From Ruegeria faecimaris (GTDB lineage: Bacteria; Pseudomonadota; Alphaproteobacteria; Rhodobacterales; Rhodobacteraceae): DNA of 64,000 nucleotides. Made by a program: the position numbers and the translations under genes. Below, piece by piece: positions 8,223-16,701 of this stretch; within the stretch, counting starts at the first letter, position 1, and each line of letters starts with the position of its first letter. The notes beneath the pieces are model-generated. The model was not told where the DNA came from and ran no database searches. It saw nothing but the letters and a program-made list of their open reading frames with translations. The DNA lies in contig NZ_FXTE01000003.1 in NCBI RefSeq assembly GCF_900182615.1, positions 1-64,000 of the forward strand, in the 5' to 3' direction.

Positions 8223-8690
8223 TTAGTCATTCGGTGCTCTGTACGCTTTGTGACATGCCGAACAGCTTCCACCCAGATCGCCCATAGCCGCTTTCAGGGC
8301 ATCAACATCTTGGCCAGCCGCAGCCTGCATCGCAACAGCGGCATCTGCCATGGCCTGCCCTTTCGCACCAACGTCAGGGAAGTTTTCCCAGATTGTCGGC
8401 AGTGCACGGGTGGACGGATCGGATACGTTGTCTGATCCTGCGGGCCACATCGCGGATTGATCGATCTGCGTCAGAACCACCAGGTTGTTCGCGGCCCGTG
8501 TTGCTGCTTCGGCGTCATATTCCACCTCGCCCTTGGCCATACCGCCCAGAGTTCCAAGATTGAAGGAATAGAGCTGCATGATTGAAGTCCGAGCTTTCAC
8601 AGCCGGATTTTCGCTTTCATGGGCGATGGCTGCGCCAATGGCCGCTACAGACAAAATGCCTGCCGCCAAAATTGAGAACTTCTTCATCAT
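8223..8690 (-). CDS. Cytochrome c' family protein
   Basis: A 155-residue protein with an N-terminal signal peptide (1-23, cleaved near AIAHES), a four-helix-bundle body, and a single C-terminal haem site C143-S-A-C-H147 followed by KAYR. The haem site near the C-terminus is the class II cytochrome (c'/c-556) arrangement. Such proteins bind NO or transfer electrons in the periplasm. GGGAGAGA precedes the ATG-ATG start. It is the first gene of a two-gene operon with the diheme cytochrome and divergent from a LysR gene 86 bases away, which may regulate it. Confidence 0.9.
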   Translation of the reverse strand: MMKKFSILAAGILSVAAIGAAIAHESENPAVKARTSIMQLYSFNLGTLGGMAKGEVEYDAEAATRAANNLVVLTQIDQSAMWPAGSDNVSDPSTRALPTIWENFPDVGAKGQAMADAAVAMQAAAGQDVDALKAAMGDLGGSCSACHKAYRAPND

Positions 8691-8776
8691 GATGTCTCTC
8701 CCTGTTCAATACTTCGAATGTTAGCTTGAACGAATTTACTTGTAATTGTTTGTTATTCGCCACCTCCTGTTAATTT

Positions 8777-9622
8777 ATGAACAACGATAATTGGGATGAC
8801 ATTCGATATGTGCTTGCCGTTGATGGATACGGTTCGCTGAACGCGGCGGCGGAAGCTTTGGGGGTAACGCATGCGACAGTCCTGCGCAGAGTGGTTGCCT
8901 TTGAACAGAGAAGTGGCTGTGCGATTTTTCGGAAAAGCCCTTCTGGATATTCCACGCTGCCTGAGGCCAGAACAATTCTCTCGGCTATGGAAAACGTTGA
9001 AGATGCGGTGCTTTCAGTAGAGAGGGCAATCGTAGGCGCGAACCGCTCTCCTGTTGGTCACGTTCGCATCACGTCCACTGACAGTCTTTGCCAGATGGTA
9101 TTGCCTCAGATTTTGAATGAAATTTCCAAAGAGTACCCAGGGTTGGAACTGACTTTGTTGAGTAGCAACAGCCACCGTGATCTATCCCGGCTGACTGCGG
9201 ATATCGCTGTGCGCCCATCGATTAAACTTGAGGACGGTCTGGTTGGAGAACGATCAGGCACATTGTCGTTTGGGGTCTATGATGATGGTTCCCCAAATCG
9301 TAAATGGATGAGGCTTGACGGCGCGTTGAGCCGCTCTCTGCCTGCCAAGTGGCTAGCAGAAAACGCGAATACCGAACAAACTACCAACGGAGCAGACAGT
9401 TTTTTGGTGCTTCAGCAGATGGCCGTTTCCGGAGCGGGCAAGACATTTTTACCTGAATTCATCGGCGACGCTGACCCCCGCCTTCATAGATCGCCCGGCA
9501 TGAATCCCCAAATCGAAGTTCCGCTCTGGGTCGCGACATTAGAGGAAATCGCGCAGACACCAAGGTTTGCTGTCGTGCAACGGGCCTTGGTTGAACGCAT
9601 AGCCAAAGCTCTAGCCAACTGA
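8777..9622 (+). CDS. LysR-family transcriptional regulator
   Basis: A 281-residue LysR regulator. The N-terminal winged helix is at about 6-65 (SLNAAAEALGVTHATVLRRVVAFEQ); the effector-binding domain runs from about 90 (VGHVRITSTDSL). It is divergent from the cytochrome c' operon, the usual arrangement for a LysR protein and its target, and the 86-bp gap would hold the shared operator. Effector unknown. The start follows CACCTCCTGTTAATTT, which has no clear Shine-Dalgarno match. Confidence 0.88.
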   Translation: MNNDNWDDIRYVLAVDGYGSLNAAAEALGVTHATVLRRVVAFEQRSGCAIFRKSPSGYSTLPEARTILSAMENVEDAVLSVERAIVGANRSPVGHVRITSTDSLCQMVLPQILNEISKEYPGLELTLLSSNSHRDLSRLTADIAVRPSIKLEDGLVGERSGTLSFGVYDDGSPNRKWMRLDGALSRSLPAKWLAENANTEQTTNGADSFLVLQQMAVSGAGKTFLPEFIGDADPRLHRSPGMNPQIEVPLWVATLEEIAQTPRFAVVQRALVERIAKALAN

Positions 9623-10057
9623 AATCACCTAAATACAGTTGTAAGCAGTCGCATTATTTGCAGAGCAGCATTACGAGTTCAGTGTTTCAAAGGCCGACAT
9701 TCCGATGCAAGGCATTCAGCGCAATAGCGGCTTTAGGCTGACTACGGATGTTGCCGCGGTCAAGTCGGAAAGCTGTTTTGTCCAGCATCTGACGCAATTG
9801 ATCACAGCACGGTGGTGGAGTACGTCTGTCAGACCGGGCGTTCGTAATACTCGCGGCGAAAGTTTCGTGCGAACCCCATTTTGGGTTTGCCGCAATGGTG
9901 ACGAAAGTCGGCCATAACGTCTGTGCCGACCAATAATCCGTCAAGATATGTTTCGAAGGCTGAACTGTCATGTTCTCTAATCCCTGTGCGCTAATCGTGG
10001 ACCCAAGCAATGCATACGGCTAGCATCGGAGATCACACAGCAAGAAGGGAGAATCAC
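9623..10057. other. Gene-free stretch before the lectin-like gene
   Basis: No ORF with recognisable domains. A 107-codon minus-strand frame is present, but its sequence is rich in Arg/Pro/Thr and lacks a ribosome site, so it reads as noise. The promoter of the downstream secreted protein must lie in the last part. Confidence 0.5.
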
Positions 10058-10756
10058 ATGTCGAAGTTCACCAACAGAACAGCTGTCCATGGGGTTGCTG
10101 CACTCGTAATCTGCTGTTTCGCGGCAATCGCTCAGGCACAATCGGCAGGCGAGGAGATGTCGTTCTTCATCACTAGTGTAGGCAAAGGAGACGGTGCCAA
10201 TCTAGGCGGCCTCGACGGCGCCGATGCTCATTGTAATGCACTTGCTTCTGCGGTCGGTTCTTCCAAAACTTTTTCGGCCTATCTGAGCACGTCAATGTCC
10301 ATTGATCGCAGCACCGACCCGATGACAATAACCAACGGCATTTCGGCACGCGACCGAATCGGGGCGGGTCCATGGTACAATGCCAAGGGAGAACTCATCG
10401 CCAACAATGTAGAAGACCTGCACAGCGACAGCGTGAACATTAGTATTCTGACCGCACTCGATGAAAACGGTAACCCTGTAAATGGGCGTGGTAGTCAGCC
10501 GAACAAACATGACATTTTGACCGGCTCCGATTCTGCCGGACATTTCTCGACGGCAGGTGGCGATACGACATGCAGCAACTGGACTTCGAATAGTGAAGAC
10601 GGGTCCGCGATTGTCGGACATCATGACCGTGTAGGTCTCAATGATGCGCGAAACATGGTGTCCTGGAACTCGTCGCACGGCTCGCGTGGTTGTGGAGAAG
10701 AACATCTGCCACGTTCTGGCGGGGCGGGTCTGTTTTATTGCTTCTCAACGGACTGA
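10058..10756 (+). CDS. Secreted lectin-like protein
   Basis: A 232-residue protein with a signal peptide (about 1-28, ending AIAQAQS). Its body carries GANLGGLDGADAHCNALA near the start, ISARDRIGAGPWYNAKGE, NKHDILTGSD, and a C-terminal CSNWTS...GxVGHHDR...SWNSSHGSRGC with a closing GGAGLFYCFS. This is the alphaproteobacterial family commonly labelled lectin, distantly like endostatin/C-type lectin folds. Four or more cysteines probably form disulphides in the periplasm. The ATG at 10058 has AGGGAGA upstream. It stands alone. The ligand is unknown and the lectin label is family-based. Confidence 0.7.
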   Translation: MSKFTNRTAVHGVAALVICCFAAIAQAQSAGEEMSFFITSVGKGDGANLGGLDGADAHCNALASAVGSSKTFSAYLSTSMSIDRSTDPMTITNGISARDRIGAGPWYNAKGELIANNVEDLHSDSVNISILTALDENGNPVNGRGSQPNKHDILTGSDSAGHFSTAGGDTTCSNWTSNSEDGSAIVGHHDRVGLNDARNMVSWNSSHGSRGCGEEHLPRSGGAGLFYCFSTD

Positions 10757-11333
10757 TCAGACAGCGCTGGTGCGTGTGCCACCCGCATTGCCGCTAGTAT
10801 TCACCAGGTCAATTTTTCGGGGCGCATTCTGGAAGCGCTCGTTGTCGCCATCGTAAGCAATGAGCGCTGTTTCATGCGTCCAGATTTTCCAATCTGGATG
10901 CCCGAAAGCTCCGTTTGAAATTCGGACTATGACCTCGCCTTGAATGGCCGGTTTGACGAATAAAGTTGCACCGCAGCGATGCGCGTGCAGCAGCTGCGAA
11001 CCGATGCTGCGTCAGCAATAGCAGCGGTTGCATAAGGCTGCTTTGTCCGCACTCCCGAAGTCGGGTCACGCTACAATCTCGTGGGCGCAGCGAATGGCCG
11101 GTTCGGTGAAGCTGCACTGCGGCGTAGTCTGACACGATAAATGTCTGGTATGGGCCGTCCTAGTATTTGACCGGCCAGTTCTTGCGGCACGAGCGTCGTG
11201 TTGCTGCAGATCTGCTCCAAGCGCAAAAATGCAGAAATTGTCGTATGTGTTTTATGTAGCGTGGTTCTTTCAGTGTCACGCAATGCTAATTCTTTTAGCT
11301 TGCTTTGCCGGTGTCCCCGTCCGATAGGGCAAC
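10757..11333. other. Long gene-free stretch with a diverged repeat pair
   Basis: No credible gene in 577 bp. Two segments, at about 10942-10979 and 11092-11124, share GAATGGCCGGTT followed by a similar GTTGCACCGCAGCG / GCTGCACTGCGGCG block, so they look like diverged copies of a spacer repeat. The minus-strand frames over them have no domain features. Confidence 0.45.
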
Positions 11334-12539
11334 ATGTTTAAGAACCGAGCCATTGTTTTCATTCTGATAACGCTGATGATTGACGCCATCGGTATCGGAA
11401 TTGTCTTCCCCATCATGCCGGACCTGATGGATCGCGTGGGTGCGGGAGATACCGGGCAGGGCGCGCTTTGGGGTGGGCTACTGATGGCTGCTTATGCAGG
11501 TGCGTTGTTCCTGTGTGGTCCTATTGTCGGAAGTATATCCGATGCAGTTGGACGCAGGCCGATACTCATCGCGGCGCTTGTTATGCTGGCACTGGATTAC
11601 GTGATCATGGCGCTGGCTGACAGTTTCTGGCTTCTTCTTCTTGGACGGACGCTCGCGGGCCTTGCAGGGGCGACCTATATTACCGCGACGGCCTATATTG
11701 CCGACATATCCTCGCCGCAAGAAAAGGCTGCAAATTTTGGCCTTATCGGCGCGGCATTTGGCATCGGCTTTGTGCTTGGCCCGGCAATCGGTGGAATCGC
11801 TGCCGGAATCAGCATCACGGCACCGTTTTGGATTGCGGCGGCCTTGTCGGCTGGTAACGCCCTGTTTGGGTATTATGTGTTGCCTGAGAGTCTGACGCAG
11901 GAAAAGCGCCGCCCATTCGGCAAGCGTGATCTCAACCCGTTCAAATCGATCTTAGATGCCTTCCGCATACCTGGTCTCGCGGTTCCGCTGCTCTGCATTT
12001 TCATCTTTGAGTTTGCAAATATGGTCTACCCGACACTTTGGGCATTCTGGACCCGTGAAGTGTTCGGCTGGCCGACTCTCTATATTGGGCTGTCGCTCGC
12101 TGCTTACGGTGTTCTGTTGGCTTTGGTTCAAGGAGGTTTGATGCCGATCTTTATCGGGCGGATCGGAGATTTTCGTACACTGATGCTAGGGATGATTTCA
12201 GCGTTGATCGGGATGATCGGTTTTGGCTTTACCGGGTCGGTAGTAGCTCTGACTATCTTTCTATTGCTTGCGGCGCTGTCCGACCTTGTGCCTGCTCTGA
12301 TGACAGCTATGGCGTCGAACCAGGTGGATGAAGATCGGCAAGGTGTTGTGCAGGGTGTCATCGCGTCGTTGTCCTCTGTTGCAGCCATATTATCACCTAT
12401 TGTGATGACCGGTCTGTTTCGGGCCTCCGTTGACGTTGAAGGTATGTATTTACCGGGTGCACCCTTCCTGTTTGCGGCTGTTTTGGTAACCGCGATGATG
12501 CCTCTGGTGATCCGCTTACGGGGGCATGCCTCGGTCTAG
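11334..12539 (+). CDS. MFS efflux pump, TetA/TCR-like
   Basis: A 401-residue, 12-helix major facilitator protein close in pattern to the tetracycline-resistance (TCR) group of drug:proton antiporters. Helix 1 has DAIGIGIVFPIMPDL. The loop 2-3 signature is GxxSDAVGRRPIL at about 65-75. Helix 4 has GRTLAGLAGATY and helix 5 the antiporter motif C region GAAFGIGFVLGPAIGG. It is likely a proton-driven exporter of an organic compound; tetracycline as substrate is not assured. No adjacent TetR. The start ATG has only a weak ribosome site. Confidence 0.85.
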   Translation: MFKNRAIVFILITLMIDAIGIGIVFPIMPDLMDRVGAGDTGQGALWGGLLMAAYAGALFLCGPIVGSISDAVGRRPILIAALVMLALDYVIMALADSFWLLLLGRTLAGLAGATYITATAYIADISSPQEKAANFGLIGAAFGIGFVLGPAIGGIAAGISITAPFWIAAALSAGNALFGYYVLPESLTQEKRRPFGKRDLNPFKSILDAFRIPGLAVPLLCIFIFEFANMVYPTLWAFWTREVFGWPTLYIGLSLAAYGVLLALVQGGLMPIFIGRIGDFRTLMLGMISALIGMIGFGFTGSVVALTIFLLLAALSDLVPALMTAMASNQVDEDRQGVVQGVIASLSSVAAILSPIVMTGLFRASVDVEGMYLPGAPFLFAAVLVTAMMPLVIRLRGHASV

Positions 12540-12843
12540 GATTTGGTCATGTCAGGTGATCGTTGCTACAACGAATTAAGGCTGCTTTCTCCCGCGGTCG
12601 AGACATCCGAACAGCAATAAGTCTGCTCGCTCCATCATTGGCTGTTCTGGGGACGCGAGATGCGGCTTCGGATCTTCTTGTCAAATGCCGGTTTGGGCCG
12701 TCACGACGGTAACGATAGTGGGTGAATTTTCGTCACATTGGCTGAATCGGCTGTCGGCTCACATTACAGATAGGAATCGTTGCGGGTAGTCAGATTTCGC
12801 AAAGTCATTGGACAGACATGTGGTGCCAGACCATAGTGGAGCC
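12540..12843. other. Gene-free stretch before the WGR relic
   Basis: No gene seen. It contains the presumed promoter region of the interrupted WGR-domain gene. Confidence 0.4.
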
Positions 12844-12954
12844 ATGGAGCTGACAGCAACCACACCTGTCCACCTGATCCACGTGGACCCGGATATCAAC
12901 ATGGCGCGGTTCTATGGAATTGAGTTGCAGCCAACGCTATTTGGAGAAGTGTCG
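12844..12954 (+). pseudogene. WGR-domain protein, truncated by an IS6 insertion
   Basis: From the ATG at 12844 the frame encodes about 37 residues beginning MELTATTPVHLIHVDPD and continuing NMARFYGIELQPTLFGEVS. This is the N-terminal half of a bacterial WGR-domain protein (normally about 80 residues, with VxxxWGRIG next). The match stops exactly where an IS6-type end begins at 12954. The missing WGRIG half is not found on the far side of the insertion, so sequence was lost as well as interrupted. Confidence 0.75.
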
Positions 12955-13001
12955 GATGTGTCGCAAACTTTTGCAACGACCATAGGCAGTCAACTACCGG
13001 A
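12954..13001. repeat. 48-bp orphan end of an IS6-family element
   Basis: This 48-bp segment is identical to 47619-47666, the left end of the second IS6-family element in the window. Only this stub remains here: it is followed directly by the terminal repeat of a different IS6 element at 13002. An older insertion into the WGR gene was therefore itself cut by a later one. Confidence 0.85.
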
Positions 13002-13821
13002 GGTTCTGTCGCAAACTTTTTAGATGGCAAAGCATCAGTGGATTTGGCGAGCAGTTTATCCCGCCAGTTGGATGAACTGCTGAAACGGACGGAGTCCGGG
13101 CGTGAATTGACCTTTGCGGATCATGTTGACCAGTTCTATGCCTGCCAGAACAGATGCGGCTGAAGCGAAGGATTTGAATCCCAGCATGGGTCTGATCCTT
13201 CGTTTGATAAATCGGTGATCCTGTTCAATGATGTTGTTGAGGTATTTCCGCCTGACCATATCGATTGGGATCGGACAACCAAAGCTCTTGAGCATCTTGT
13301 TGATCGCTTTGATGCCAGCTGTATTGGCACCACTTTTGTCGATGACGATCTTGCGTGGCAATCCGTTCACCTCAAGCGCGCGGGCGAAGAACTTCGTCGC
13401 AGCGGCTTTATTCCGGCGCTCAGACAACATGAAATCCAGTGTCTTGCCGTGTTTGTCGATCGCTCGGTAAAGATAAACCCATTCGCCTTTCACTTTCACA
13501 TAGGTTTCATCCATGCGCCACGAACGGTCTGTGGGACGCTTTCTGTACCGCGCTGCTTCAGCAATGAGGCCTGCGTCTCGAATAACCCAGCGGTTCGGCG
13601 TTGCGTGATCCAGATCAACGCCACGTTCCGCCATGATTTCTTCCAAATCCCGGTATGAAACAACGTAGCGCAGGTAGAAGAAGACCGCGTGCAAGATGAC
13701 GTCTTTCGGAAAATGTGCGCCCTTAAATGAGATCGTCACGGCCTGCTCCTGTCAAGTTCTAGTGCGCGCTACCAGAAATGCACTCGACCTGACAGGTAAG
13801 GACAAAGTTTGCGACGGAACC
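13002..13821 (-). mobile_element. IS6-family insertion sequence (copy A), about 820 bp
   Basis: The left end GGTTCTGTCGCAAACTTT (from 13002) pairs with the right end, whose reverse complement reads GGTTCCGTCGCAAACTTT (to 13821). One transposase fills the interior. The 8-bp flanks (12994-13001 and 13822-13829) are not identical, so the target duplication expected after simple transposition is missing. That fits cointegrate resolution or recombination between copies. Confidence 0.88.
13056..13739 (-). CDS. IS6-family DDE transposase (copy A)
   Basis: A 227-residue intact IS6/IS26-type transposase. The N-terminal helix-turn-helix region contains YVVSYRDLEEIMAERGV. The catalytic DDE triad is visible as WRMDETYVKV (first Asp), IVIDKSGAN (second Asp) and IEQDHRFIK (Glu). 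Length matches the family. It is in the same orientation as the second copy at 47.7-48.4 kb and shares its whole layout at roughly 60-65% identity by eye, so the two are related but distinct elements. Confidence 0.93.
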   Translation of the reverse strand: MTISFKGAHFPKDVILHAVFFYLRYVVSYRDLEEIMAERGVDLDHATPNRWVIRDAGLIAEAARYRKRPTDRSWRMDETYVKVKGEWVYLYRAIDKHGKTLDFMLSERRNKAAATKFFARALEVNGLPRKIVIDKSGANTAGIKAINKMLKSFGCPIPIDMVRRKYLNNIIEQDHRFIKRRIRPMLGFKSFASAASVLAGIELVNMIRKGQFTPGLRPFQQFIQLAG

Positions 13822-14089
13822 ATTGCCGCCTGTAAGAACGCAGGCGCCGCTTGAGTGCTGGTGCGCGCGTGAACTTACTCCGAGGGCATTGGACGGCATC
13901 GGGGAATCCACACCCAGTGTGACTGGCCCATATGCTGCGCCTCTCATGTGGGGGCATCCGAACGAACAAGTGTAGAGCCAGGCTTTCAATAGACCAGACA
14001 ACGCAAATTTGCTTCGCGAACCTGAAACAGAGCCTCCCGTGTTGCGGGGGAGATGGGTGCGCGAAAAAAACCAAAGATAGGAAAGAACC

Positions 14090-14611
14090 ATGAAACACGC
14101 AGAAATCGATGCCATCCTGGAAGTTCACAGACTGGCGTTTGGAGAAACAGAGGGCGAAGTAACCGCTCAACTCGCCAAGGACTTCCTCAGCCACCCGGAC
14201 ACGATCTCGATCAGTGTCAAACGGGACGGGCAGATTGCAGGCAACGTGCTGTTTACGCCGTTCGTCTTCCAGGACCATCCGGACACAAAATGCTACCTGC
14301 TCGCACCTTGCGGCGTGTCGCCGGTGTATCAAGGCCATGGAGTCGGCAAGGAGCTGATGGAAACCAGTATCGAACACCTGAAGTCCATTGGAACGGATGC
14401 TGTGTTCGTGCTGGGCGTCCCCGACTTCTACCCCCGGTATGGTTTTGCCCCAACTGACAAACAGACGCCTTATCCTGATCTGTTGACGGCGCATGAAGCA
14501 TGGATGGCCCTTGAGCTGACAGCCGGAACGGTCGAGTGCTTGAACGGCACGACGATGGCGATCCCTCAGTTCGTGCAAGCGCATTGGTGGGACACCTCAG
14601 GGCGCGAGTGA
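14090..14611 (+). CDS. GNAT-family N-acetyltransferase (YhbS-like)
   Basis: A 173-residue single-domain GNAT protein. The acetyl-CoA loop is visible as GVSPVYQGHGVGKELM (Q-x-x-G-x-G/A type) at about 83-98, followed by FVLGVPDFYPRYGFAP, the L-G-x-x-x-Y-x-x-x-G-F strand typical of the YhbS branch. Substrate unknown. It follows the IS6 copy directly, with its own promoter presumed in 13.8-14.09 kb, and ends at a clear hairpin terminator. Confidence 0.88.
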   Translation: MKHAEIDAILEVHRLAFGETEGEVTAQLAKDFLSHPDTISISVKRDGQIAGNVLFTPFVFQDHPDTKCYLLAPCGVSPVYQGHGVGKELMETSIEHLKSIGTDAVFVLGVPDFYPRYGFAPTDKQTPYPDLLTAHEAWMALELTAGTVECLNGTTMAIPQFVQAHWWDTSGRE

Positions 14612-14624
14612 CGCAAATACCGAG

Positions 14625-14664
14625 AACCAGACATTGGGCATTGATTGTTTAATGTCTGGTTTTT
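14625..14664 (+). terminator. Rho-independent terminator after the GNAT gene
   Basis: An 11-bp stem, AACCAGACATT (14625-14635) with AATGTCTGGTT (14651-14661), has a 15-base loop and runs into TTTT. It lies 14 bases after the acetyltransferase stop. Confidence 0.85.
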
Positions 14665-14839
14665 CCCGTATAGCAGACATCGGCGCTCCTCATTGTGAAC
14701 TCTCGAATGTCTGCTGAGAGCCCATAGCGTGAATACGATTTTCATGCTGCGCGTGCTCACAGCGCCAATTTCACTCCGTCGTCTTTGTGTCTCATGCTGG
14801 GCATCCAGCATTCGACTTGGACACCTGCCTCAAAACGAC

Positions 14840-15247
14840 TCAGCGGATCACGTGGACAGAACAATTGGCGTGGTGAACGACCCGGTTCGCAGTCGACCCA
14901 ACAAAAATGTTCTCGATCCTCGGCTTGTGTGAGGCCAGCACGATGCAATCGATGCAATTTTCATTTGCGAAATCAACGATCGCTCGGCCAGCGCTCCCCG
15001 AGATAAGCCGCGGTTTCGCCCCCGGTAGCTCTGCAGCGTTCCGATGTAAGCCGTCCTGAAGCTCTTTTCGCGTGTTGGCCAGAACTTCCTCGGGTATCTG
15101 GGATGCCACATATGCAGGGATCGGCTCCTGCACATGGAGCACTGTGAATTCCGCATCGGCACTCGCCAGCAAACGAGCAGCTTCAAATGAGGCCTGTGTA
15201 TCGTGATCGTTGTCCAGCGCGACTGGAATCAGAATGTTCTTATACAT
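14840..15247 (-). CDS. Universal stress protein (UspA family)
   Basis: A 135-residue single Usp domain. It starts MYKNILIPVALD, the typical first strand with the D-like position, and ends with ASHKPRIENIFVGSTANRVVHHANCSVHVI. There the nucleotide loop G-x2-G-x9-G-S/T is partly kept (VGSTANRV), but the first glycines are replaced (HKPRIEN), so ATP binding is doubtful. The ATG at 15247 sits after AAGGTGA; the GTG three codons upstream overlaps that site and was rejected. It is 60 bases downstream of the phasin-like gene on the same strand, probably one transcript under the FNR-like box at 15817. Confidence 0.88.
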   Translation of the reverse strand: MYKNILIPVALDNDHDTQASFEAARLLASADAEFTVLHVQEPIPAYVASQIPEEVLANTRKELQDGLHRNAAELPGAKPRLISGSAGRAIVDFANENCIDCIVLASHKPRIENIFVGSTANRVVHHANCSVHVIR

Positions 15248-15307
15248 GTTAGTCACCTTCGATCGCTCCAGCTACGATCATTCCGGCCTCCGCGGTGATA
15301 CGGCACT

Positions 15308-15757
15308 CTAAACCGGTTCGGATTTCGAAGACTTACCCGCTTTCTTTGCTGTGCTTGCAACATCATCTATTGTTTTTTCCACAGCTTCGGCTTCGGTTTC
15401 CGCTGCAAATGCTGCACATCGGGCAACTGTTTCGAACCATTCCTGAGCGTCAGCCATGAGGCGTTCGGCTGAATGCTTCTGCCACTCTGCTATGGATTGC
15501 AGTGCTTTCGCCGGATCAGTCGGGTCTGCAGCAGACGCCGAGCGCGCAGCTTCTAGCGCGGTTCGAACAGCCTCGTGGCGCCTCTCAAACCAATGTTGAG
15601 CAAAGGCCTCTGCCTCTTTCAGTGATTTCTCCTGCGTGTCCCAGAATTGCTCAAGCTGTGCGCCTAAAAACGGATTGGCCGTAGTAGCCGGCTGCATCTG
15701 CTTGAAAACATCAACAAGTGGGTTGGAGTAACTTGATTTTGGCTTCTCTTCAGGCAT
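15308..15757 (-). CDS. Phasin-like protein
   Basis: A 149-residue, almost wholly helical, Ala/Glu-rich protein without signal peptide or cysteine-rich site (one Cys). The core resembles phasin-2 family proteins that coat polyhydroxyalkanoate granules: FWDTQEKSLKEAEAFAQHWFERR, then WQKHSAERLMADAQEWFETVARC. The C-terminus is Lys/Ser-rich. Phasins and Usp proteins are often co-controlled by low oxygen, and an FNR-like box lies 60 bases upstream. The name is tentative: low-complexity helical proteins are easy to mislabel. Confidence 0.6.
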   Translation of the reverse strand: MPEEKPKSSYSNPLVDVFKQMQPATTANPFLGAQLEQFWDTQEKSLKEAEAFAQHWFERRHEAVRTALEAARSASAADPTDPAKALQSIAEWQKHSAERLMADAQEWFETVARCAAFAAETEAEAVEKTIDDVASTAKKAGKSSKSEPV

Positions 15758-15816
15758 CGGAGATTCCTCCTCATCTTCCCAATACTGAATGTTACCAAAT
15801 CCCGTAGAAAATAACC

Positions 15817-15830
15817 TTAATGTAGATCAA
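15817..15830 (-). promoter_or_regulatory. FNR-like box upstream of phasin/Usp genes
   Basis: On the minus strand it reads TTGATCTACATTAA, against TTGAT-N4-ATCAA: one half perfect, the other with one change. It is centred about 66 bases before the phasin-like start. Its orientation and distance suit activation of the phasin-Usp unit by FnrL. Confidence 0.5.
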
Positions 15831-15890
15831 CCGGCGTCAACAAACGTAGGCAGTGGTCCTCTACAATCTAATGGCAGCATTTGTACCAAC

Positions 15891-16298
15891 CTACTCGATT
15901 TGTATGGACTCAAGATAATAAATCACATTTGCCAACGGCACACCTGCGAACATTGGCTGGCCGTCAGGCATGGTCAGCGCAACTTTTTGGTCCGAATCCA
16001 AAGCTGGTCCAAAAATGGGCATTTCTCCGCCATGCGCGAGCAATGGTGCGCGACCATCAATTTGACGCGCCACCTCCTCAATCGGAAAAACACCGTCGTT
16101 TTGGGCCGCAAGCCTGGTCAGATCAGGCGTCCTTATTGCCAGCATCTCCGCCATTGGACCATCTCCAGTGGCCTCGAAACCATGGCATTGCCAGCAATAG
16201 GTTCTGTAGAGATTGTGCCCGTTTTGAAGGTCAATATCCTGCGCCAGTGCAGCACTTGCAGCAAATATTGACAAAAGAAGTCCGCGATAAACTGGCAT
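15891..16298 (-). CDS. Single-haem cytochrome c
   Basis: A 135-residue periplasmic protein with a signal peptide (about 1-19, LLLSIFAASAALAQ) and one c-type haem site, C35-W-Q-C-H39. A likely distal Met lies in GEMPIFGP. It has the monohaem class I cytochrome layout, of the short GHNLYRTYCWQCHG type. The ATG at 16298 is preceded by GAGGAGGAACAA, a strong site; an upstream in-frame start covers that site and was rejected. It is upstream of, and on the same strand as, the phasin-Usp pair. Redox partner unknown. Confidence 0.85.
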   Translation of the reverse strand: MPVYRGLLLSIFAASAALAQDIDLQNGHNLYRTYCWQCHGFEATGDGPMAEMLAIRTPDLTRLAAQNDGVFPIEEVARQIDGRAPLLAHGGEMPIFGPALDSDQKVALTMPDGQPMFAGVPLANVIYYLESIQIE

Positions 16299-16701
16299 TT
16301 GTTCCTCCTCGAACGTCAGCATTTCGCGTTTAGACTACGCGGTATTGAGCGAACGCTTCATTGATCTCGCTCATATTCAGCCTTTGAGTACCAGCTGGGA
16401 AAAACTGCGACGAAAGTAAGTACACTGCAGTCGGTTCCGCTTGGCTGGTCGGTTCTTGGCGACCAATGACATAGATCAATTCAAAAAGGTACATTACATA
16501 GTAAAGCATGAATGTTTCAGCGGGATTGCCGTTCATCGCCTGCATCCAAATCAAACATGGTGATAAGCGGAATTGCAAAAGCGTGGAAATTCCACCGCAG
16601 GGGCTCGGAATGAATGGTGGCGAGCCCCTCGTTAGTGACTGGTGTACTTAACCGCGCTGTAGCTCGGTACACAGGCGTTTGTTCATTGAGGAGTGAAGCC
16701 A
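16299..16701. other. Gene-free stretch
   Basis: An 82-codon minus-strand frame here has no ribosome site or domain and is not called. A half-match to an FNR box (TTGAT-CTAT-GTCAT on the minus strand, near 16468-16481) is too weak to list as a site. Confidence 0.4.

Noticed and set aside
9687-10010. 107-codon minus-strand frame
   Set aside because: Low-similarity composition, no ribosome site; part of a non-coding spacer.
16468-16481. Possible FNR box near the APC permease
   Set aside because: Only one half-site is good; the other matches at three of five bases.
16330-16578. 82-codon minus-strand frame next to the cytochrome c gene
   Set aside because: No ribosome site and no recognisable domain; promoter space is needed here for the cytochrome gene.
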